From Dechloromonas sp. ZY10 (GTDB lineage: Bacteria > Pseudomonadota > Gammaproteobacteria > Burkholderiales > Rhodocyclaceae): a stretch of DNA of 64,000 bases. Every line of letters begins with the position of its first letter. The stretch's first letter is position 1. Under the pieces are notes generated by a model that was given only the letters and a program-made list of their open reading frames with translations, searched no databases and had not been told where the DNA came from. Of this stretch, positions 59,679-64,000 are shown in pieces. Both the position numbers and the translations under genes were made by a program. Location: the NCBI RefSeq assembly GCF_041378895.1, contig NZ_CP144212.1, positions 1,535,501-1,599,500 of the forward strand, written 5' to 3'.

Positions 59679-61697
59679 TCAGGCGCGGAAGCGGCCGACC
59701 GCCTGCAATAATTGTTCGGCGAGGGTTTCCAGTCCGCGTGCCGAGTCGGCGGCACGGCGGACTGCGGCATTGTTGCGGCTCGCCATCTGGGCAATTTCCT
59801 CGACGTTGTCGCTGATCCGGTGGCTGAAGCCGGTCTGGGCATTGACTGCTTCGCCAATCGCCGCGATGCCGTCGGTCGTACTTTGTACCGAAGCGCCGGC
59901 CTCCTGCAGCGCTGTCTTCACCGAGCGGGCCTGCTGCGCGCTTTCGTGCAGGGCGTGGGTGCCGCGCTGGATAGCTTCCTCGACACTGTCGGTCCGGTTG
60001 CGCACATTCTGGGTCAGGGCATCGATACTGCTTGCTGACTGCGCCGATTTTTCGGCCAGCTTGCGCACTTCGTCGGCGACCACCGCAAAGCCGCGCCCGG
60101 CTTCGCCGGCACGGGCTGCCTCGATGGCAGCATTGAGCGCGAGCAGATTGGTCTGTTCGGCAATGTCGCGTACCTGTGCCGTCATCTGGCAAATTTCGAG
60201 TGTCGTCGCCACGAAGGCTTGTACAGTGGTGGCAATATCCTGTACCGCATGCTCGACGATGTCGATATCGCGCACCATGGTTTCCAGGTTGTCCTGGCCG
60301 AGGGCGGTTTTCTCTCGGCTGTGGCGGGCAATCGCATCGACCTCACCGGCCCGTTGCGAGACGTCGTCAATGCTGTGGGAAATCGAGGTTACGGCATCGC
60401 TGGCCTGGCGGGCCAGCGTTTCCTGGGTGGCTGAACTGCTCGATATTTCGTTGGTGCTGTCGGCCAGTGCATGAGCGGCATGACCGAGGCTGCCGGCACT
60501 GTGTTGCAGCGACTGGATCACTTCCTGGAAGGAGGCGGCCATCCGGTTGAAACTGTCGGCGATGTCGGCGTATTCGTCGTTTGAATGGATCGCCACCTTG
60601 TACTGCAGGTCGCCGTCAGCCAACGCGCGTCCGCCCTGGATCAGGCGTTCGCTGCCGCGGGCCAGCGACAGGTAGGAGCCCATCGACAGATAGCCGGCGA
60701 GGCCGAGCCCGATGGCCGCCAGCAGCAGATATAAATTGCGCTGGCTTTGCAGGCGTGTCTCGCGGGCGGCCAGCGACTCCGCCAGTTGTTTTTCGACGCT
60801 GACGGCCAACTGACTGACGCTGCTTAGTGGAGCGCTGGTGCTGCTTAACACTGCAGTTGGCGTGGCGTCGATGTCGGTCTTGAAAATCAGTTGGTCTTCG
60901 ACAAAGCGGCGCAGGCCCTGAATGTCCTTGTCGAGCTTGCCCAGTGCCGCCTCAATTGCCGGTGGCGTACCGCCAGCGGCGAGCGCGCGGGCCAGGCTTT
61001 CGCGAACCCGCGCCTGCTGCAGCAAGGCATCGCCCACCAGCTTGTCGAGACGGCCTTTATCGCCGGCATCGATCATCTGCACTTCCGCGATGTAGGCAGC
61101 TTTCAGCCGGGTTTGCGATAAGGTTGCGGCGAGTTGCGGCAGGTGGGCGATCAGGACATCGTTGAGATAGTAGGTTTCCACCTCGCCGTCGAGTGTCAGT
61201 TGCGTGCGGTCGGCAACGTTGCGGGCATGCGATGCCAGCGCAGCTTCCATCTGTTCGGCGATCTGGCGGATTTCCGGCGTCGAGGAGGCAGGGAGCACGC
61301 TCTTTGCGGTTTGCCAGTCCTTGGCCAGTTTTTCCCAGCTGGCGGCGAGTTGCCAGCGCGGGTCATCGCCGGCCTGGCCTTGCTTGAGCAACTCGTCGAA
61401 GCGCTGGGCGGCAGCCTGGGCGCGCGCGGCGATTTCCTTGTCGCTGGCGCCGGCCGAGAGCAAGGTCAGCGCTGTGGCCTGCTCCTGCAGGGCTTCGGTC
61501 AGGCTGCGGATGGGCACGATCATGCGGGCGCCGGCAATTTCGTTGCGGGTGGCGCTCAGCTGGCTGCCGACGCTGCCGAGAAATTGCCAGAGCAGGCCGG
61601 CGATCAGCAGGCCGCCCGCAGCACCGATCAGCACAAAGCGCGAGGCAAAGCGCAGTCGATTCATCAACTGTACTGCCGGTTCAAAAATGAACAGCAT
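59679..61697 (-). CDS. Methyl-accepting chemotaxis protein
   Basis: A 672-aa chemoreceptor of classical layout. TM1 lies near residues 20-40 ([18 protein letters not shown]) and is followed by a helical periplasmic sensor of about 270 residues rich in Ala, Leu and Gln. TM2 is near 318-340 ([19 protein letters not shown]), then HAMP-like sequence and the signalling tip [19 protein letters not shown] with [20 protein letters not shown]. It lies 92 bp upstream of modB on the same strand. The ligand cannot be read; a link to molybdate is only a positional idea. Confidence 0.93.
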   Translation of the reverse strand: MLFIFEPAVQLMNRLRFASRFVLIGAAGGLLIAGLLWQFLGSVGSQLSATRNEIAGARMIVPIRSLTEALQEQATALTLLSAGASDKEIAARAQAAAQRFDELLKQGQAGDDPRWQLAASWEKLAKDWQTAKSVLPASSTPEIRQIAEQMEAALASHARNVADRTQLTLDGEVETYYLNDVLIAHLPQLAATLSQTRLKAAYIAEVQMIDAGDKGRLDKLVGDALLQQARVRESLARALAAGGTPPAIEAALGKLDKDIQGLRRFVEDQLIFKTDIDATPTAVLSSTSAPLSSVSQLAVSVEKQLAESLAARETRLQSQRNLYLLLAAIGLGLAGYLSMGSYLSLARGSERLIQGGRALADGDLQYKVAIHSNDEYADIADSFNRMAASFQEVIQSLQHSAGSLGHAAHALADSTNEISSSSATQETLARQASDAVTSISHSIDDVSQRAGEVDAIARHSREKTALGQDNLETMVRDIDIVEHAVQDIATTVQAFVATTLEICQMTAQVRDIAEQTNLLALNAAIEAARAGEAGRGFAVVADEVRKLAEKSAQSASSIDALTQNVRNRTDSVEEAIQRGTHALHESAQQARSVKTALQEAGASVQSTTDGIAAIGEAVNAQTGFSHRISDNVEEIAQMASRNNAAVRRAADSARGLETLAEQLLQAVGRFRA

Positions 61698-61938
61698 GGT
61701 TTTTACTCCAGGTGTGGATATGCGACTCCCGGCCTGCCTCTGTCAGTGCCGGGTATCGTTTTTGTTATCTTTTTATTCTGCCGTGACGCCCCTGGTGCGC
61801 CCATTGTGGACAGCACGTAGTTGCGCATTGATGAACAGCTTATGCTTGCGGTGACGAGGTGGGTGTCAGCTGGGCGACAATTTTTGTTTTTTTGCCATTT
61901 TTCAGGTCGACCGTAGCTGCCTTGGCTGGCCCGGTGCT

Positions 61939-62367
61939 TCAGCCGAAAATTGTGCTCAGGCGGGGGGCGAGGCGGACTGGGGCGACGATTTCGAAGGCCA
62001 GCTTGCTGCGCCCGCGCAATTTGAGCAACGCCTTGTCTTTGCTGACCAGGATGTCGGCACCGCTGCGGGCGGCGAGTTCGAGGAATTTCTGGTCGTCCTT
62101 GTCCTTGCAGCGCGGTAGTGGCGGTGCCTCGCCATCGCCGACGACGGTGACGCGGGCGGTGTAGCGGGCCCAGCGTTCGGCGATCATTTCCGGGGTCAGC
62201 TTGAGCTGCGGATAAGTCAGCACCCGTTGCAATTCGTCGAGGGTGCGGGCATCGGCCAGGCATTCGATCTGTCCGGCTTCGAGCGCGGCCATGATCGGCA
62301 CGGCATCGGTATTGGCCCAGTGGAAAAGATCGAGGACGACGTTGGTGTCGAGAACAAGACGCAGCAT
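61939..62367 (-). CDS. PIN-domain putative toxin-type ribonuclease
   Basis: A 142-aa PIN-domain protein (COG1569-like). The acidic metal site is visible: D7 in LVLDTNVVLDLF, E45 in ARTLDELQRV, D91/D92 in CKDKDDQKFL and D111 in LVSKDK. Family members are RNases, often toxins. No antitoxin-like gene adjoins it; the upstream gap to dusC and the 240-bp gap 61698-61938 on the other side hold no credible gene. The start is the ATG at 62367. Confidence 0.85.
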   Translation of the reverse strand: MLRLVLDTNVVLDLFHWANTDAVPIMAALEAGQIECLADARTLDELQRVLTYPQLKLTPEMIAERWARYTARVTVVGDGEAPPLPRCKDKDDQKFLELAARSGADILVSKDKALLKLRGRSKLAFEIVAPVRLAPRLSTIFG

Positions 62368-62493
62368 GGCGAGGATTATAATGCGTCCCCTGTTTTTGCG
62401 TGGCTCGGGTGGACTTCCCCGGTTGGCTGCCCGTTGTGGTTGCTGACCCGTCCTTGCTCCGTTCCGCCCGACCTGCTGCCTGAGTCCTGCTCG

Positions 62494-63480
62494 ATGTCCC
62501 GTATTCTTCTCGCCCCGATGGAGGGGCTCGCCGATCCCCTGATGCGCCAGATCCTGACCGCCGTTGGCGGCTACGACTGGGGAATCTGCGAATTCGTCCG
62601 CGTCACCGAGAGTGTGTTGCCGAACCGCACCTTTCTCCGCACCTGCCCGGAACTGACGCAGGGCAGCCGTACCGACGCCGGCACGCCGATCCGCGTCCAG
62701 CTGCTCGGCTCCGATCCGCACTACCTGGCGGCCAATGCCCGGCGCCTGGTCAAGCACCGTCCGGCCGGGGTCGATATCAATTTCGGTTGTCCGGCGCCGA
62801 CGGTCTTTCGCCATCGCGGCGGCTCGGCGCTGCTTGGCGAACCGGAACTGCTGCACGCCATCGTCAGCGCGATCCGCGCCGAGGTGCCGCGCGAGATTCC
62901 GTTTACCGCCAAGATGCGGCTGGGGATCAAGGACCACTCACTGGCCATCGACTGCGCGCGGGCGATTGAAGCCGGCGGCGCTGACGAGTTGATCGTGCAT
63001 GGCCGGACCAAGGTCGACGGCTACAAGCCGCCGGCGCGCTGGCACTTGATCGACGAAGTGCGGCGGGCGGTGCAGCTGCCGTTGATTGCCAACGGCGAGG
63101 TGTGGACCGTGGACGATTTCCGCAACTGCCAGCAGCAATCGGGTTGTGCCGACGTTATGCTCGGGCGCGGCGCGCTCGCTGACCCGCTCCTGCCGCGCCG
63201 GATTCGCGGCGAACTGCCGCCCGAAAGCGCCGCCAACGAGAGCTTGTGGCCCATGCTAGTGCCGGCGCTGGCCGAATTCTGGCTGGGCGTGCGCCTGCGG
63301 GTGCGGCCAGTGCATGCCGGCGGCCGGATCAAGCAGTGGCTGATGCTGTTGCGCCGTCACTACCGGGTGGCCGAAGAACTCTATACCTTGCTGCGTCCGG
63401 TCAAGGAGGCGGAAGCCATCGACCGCTTGTTGCTCGAACGCGGCATCCTGCCGCATTTGCCGAATGAGGTGCATCCATGA
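62494..63480 (+). CDS. dusC: tRNA-dihydrouridine(16) synthase DusC
   Basis: A 328-aa flavoenzyme that reduces uridine in tRNA to dihydrouridine using NADPH. It starts ILLAPMEGLADPLMRQ. The catalytic cysteine is C99 in NFGCPAPTV, the position seen in DusC, and the FMN-phosphate region is IANGEVWTVDDF with MLGRGALADP. The start at 62494 puts the family N-terminus MSRILLAPMEG at residue 1. Its stop overlaps the next start (ATGA), so the two are translationally coupled. Confidence 0.93.
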   Translation: MSRILLAPMEGLADPLMRQILTAVGGYDWGICEFVRVTESVLPNRTFLRTCPELTQGSRTDAGTPIRVQLLGSDPHYLAANARRLVKHRPAGVDINFGCPAPTVFRHRGGSALLGEPELLHAIVSAIRAEVPREIPFTAKMRLGIKDHSLAIDCARAIEAGGADELIVHGRTKVDGYKPPARWHLIDEVRRAVQLPLIANGEVWTVDDFRNCQQQSGCADVMLGRGALADPLLPRRIRGELPPESAANESLWPMLVPALAEFWLGVRLRVRPVHAGGRIKQWLMLLRRHYRVAEELYTLLRPVKEAEAIDRLLLERGILPHLPNEVHP

Positions 63481-64000
63481 GTTATCGCACCGGCTTGTCT
63501 GCCGGCCAGGCCCCCGCGTCCGAACCTGCGGATGCGGAGGATGCTGCCGGCGAGGGCAACTCCCGTTTCATCGTCAGCGCTCAGGACGGGCCGCACCGCG
63601 ACCTGCCGGCCTTGCTCGAACGCCACCTCGCGCATCCTTTCCGCAAGCCGGTGCTCGACTACAACCGGGCGGCGCTGGCGACGGCACTGGCGGCGTGGCG
63701 GGACTGGAATCCGGCGGCGCCGCTGATTCTCGATGCCGGTTGCGGCGTCGGCTGGAGCACGCTGGCGATTGCCGCGCAGTACCCCGATCATTTCGTGCTT
63801 GGCGTCGATCAGTCGCTCGAGCGCCTGCAGCGCGGCAAGCCTTTGCCGCTGCCGGAGAACGCCTTGCTGCTGCGTGCCGACCTGGTCGATTTCTGGCGCC
63901 TGCTGGCCGGCGAGGGCATCCGCCTGGCCCGGCATTACAACCTTTATCCCAATCCCTGGCCCAAGATCGGCCACCTGGCACGGCGCTGGCACGGGCATGC
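63477..64000 (+). CDS. TrmB-like SAM-dependent methyltransferase, cut by window end
   Basis: The N-terminal 174 residues of a Rossmann-fold methyltransferase resembling tRNA (guanine-N7)-methyltransferases. It has FIVSAQDGP, the SAM-binding motif ILDAGCGVGWSTLAIAAQYP, GVDQSLERLQRG, and YNLYPNPWPKIGHLARRWHG, which corresponds to the TrmB YPDPWPK-H-KRR block. It is coupled to dusC by a 4-bp overlap, and both act on tRNA. The housekeeping trmB may be elsewhere, so this could be a paralogue. Confidence 0.82.
   Translation, partial: MSYRTGLSAGQAPASEPADAEDAAGEGNSRFIVSAQDGPHRDLPALLERHLAHPFRKPVLDYNRAALATALAAWRDWNPAAPLILDAGCGVGWSTLAIAAQYPDHFVLGVDQSLERLQRGKPLPLPENALLLRADLVDFWRLLAGEGIRLARHYNLYPNPWPKIGHLARRWHGH

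Noticed and set aside
61939-62367. A complete toxin-antitoxin pair with the PIN protein as toxin
   Set aside because: No antitoxin-like gene is visible on either side, so only the PIN protein is reported.

Overview
The window comes from a high-GC betaproteobacterial chromosome, most likely Rhodocyclales (Dechloromonas/Azonexus-like). This is inferred from the DUF2863 protein, two chemoreceptors, GAF-GGDEF and PAS-GGDEF-EAL proteins, a HmuS/CobN-like tetrapyrrole locus, a short RlmN paralogue and the tas/DUF455 pair. A lower-GC integrated element of about 28.9 kb (about 20,254-49,168) interrupts the host genes. I see no rRNA, canonical tRNA, CRISPR array or intact insertion sequence.

Left chromosomal flank (1-20,253): bioA (cut by the window edge), a DUF2863 gene, yaaA, an RlmN-like radical-SAM gene, a chemoreceptor and a GAF-GGDEF diguanylate cyclase. 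Next comes a five-gene minus-strand cluster (17,481 down to 8,425): TonB-dependent receptor, exported CobN-like chelatase, second TonB-dependent receptor, ExbB/TolQ-like protein and DUF2149 protein. A Fur-box-like site precedes it, so it looks like an iron-regulated uptake and dechelation system for haem or a related tetrapyrrole. deaD follows, then the 3' part of a DUF455 gene.

Island (20,254-49,168): a large serine recombinase lies at the left end. The element has split the host DUF455 gene exactly at a 5-bp TTGAT core. The rebuilt attB and attP are both imperfect palindromes centred on the same TT dinucleotide. At its right end the island carries a complete, divergent DUF455 gene, apparently replacing the function it destroys. 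Cargo from left to right: an XRE regulator; a set of secreted or membrane proteins with a serine hydrolase; a five-gene minus-strand anti-phage-type operon resembling type II Druantia (two unknown proteins of 949 and 920 aa, a 2006-aa DEAD/DUF1998 helicase, a Cas4/AddB-like Fe-S nuclease and a C5-cytosine methyltransferase); three small overlapping genes including a ribbon-helix-helix protein; an exported alpha/beta hydrolase; an HUH Rep-like protein; a four-gene array in which each gene is preceded by a tRNA-like RNA leader; a tyrosine recombinase; a DUF1249-like gene; and two plasmid/ICE-type hypothetical genes.

The tRNA-like leaders are the most unusual feature. There are five T-arm/D-loop-bearing folds lacking an anticodon arm, in four leaders, ending in ACCA or ACCG. 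Each leader also has a GC-rich hairpin, and each ends 50-70 nt before a start codon. Acceptor-stem pairing is kept while its sequence changes.

Right chromosomal flank (49,168-64,000): the 5' part of the host DUF455 gene, tas, a small hypothetical gene, DUF47-pit phosphate transport, a YdcH-like gene, a hypothetical gene with greB, a large PAS-GGDEF-EAL protein, an HDOD protein, modB-modC without modA, a second chemoreceptor, a PIN-domain protein, dusC and a TrmB-like methyltransferase cut by the window end.
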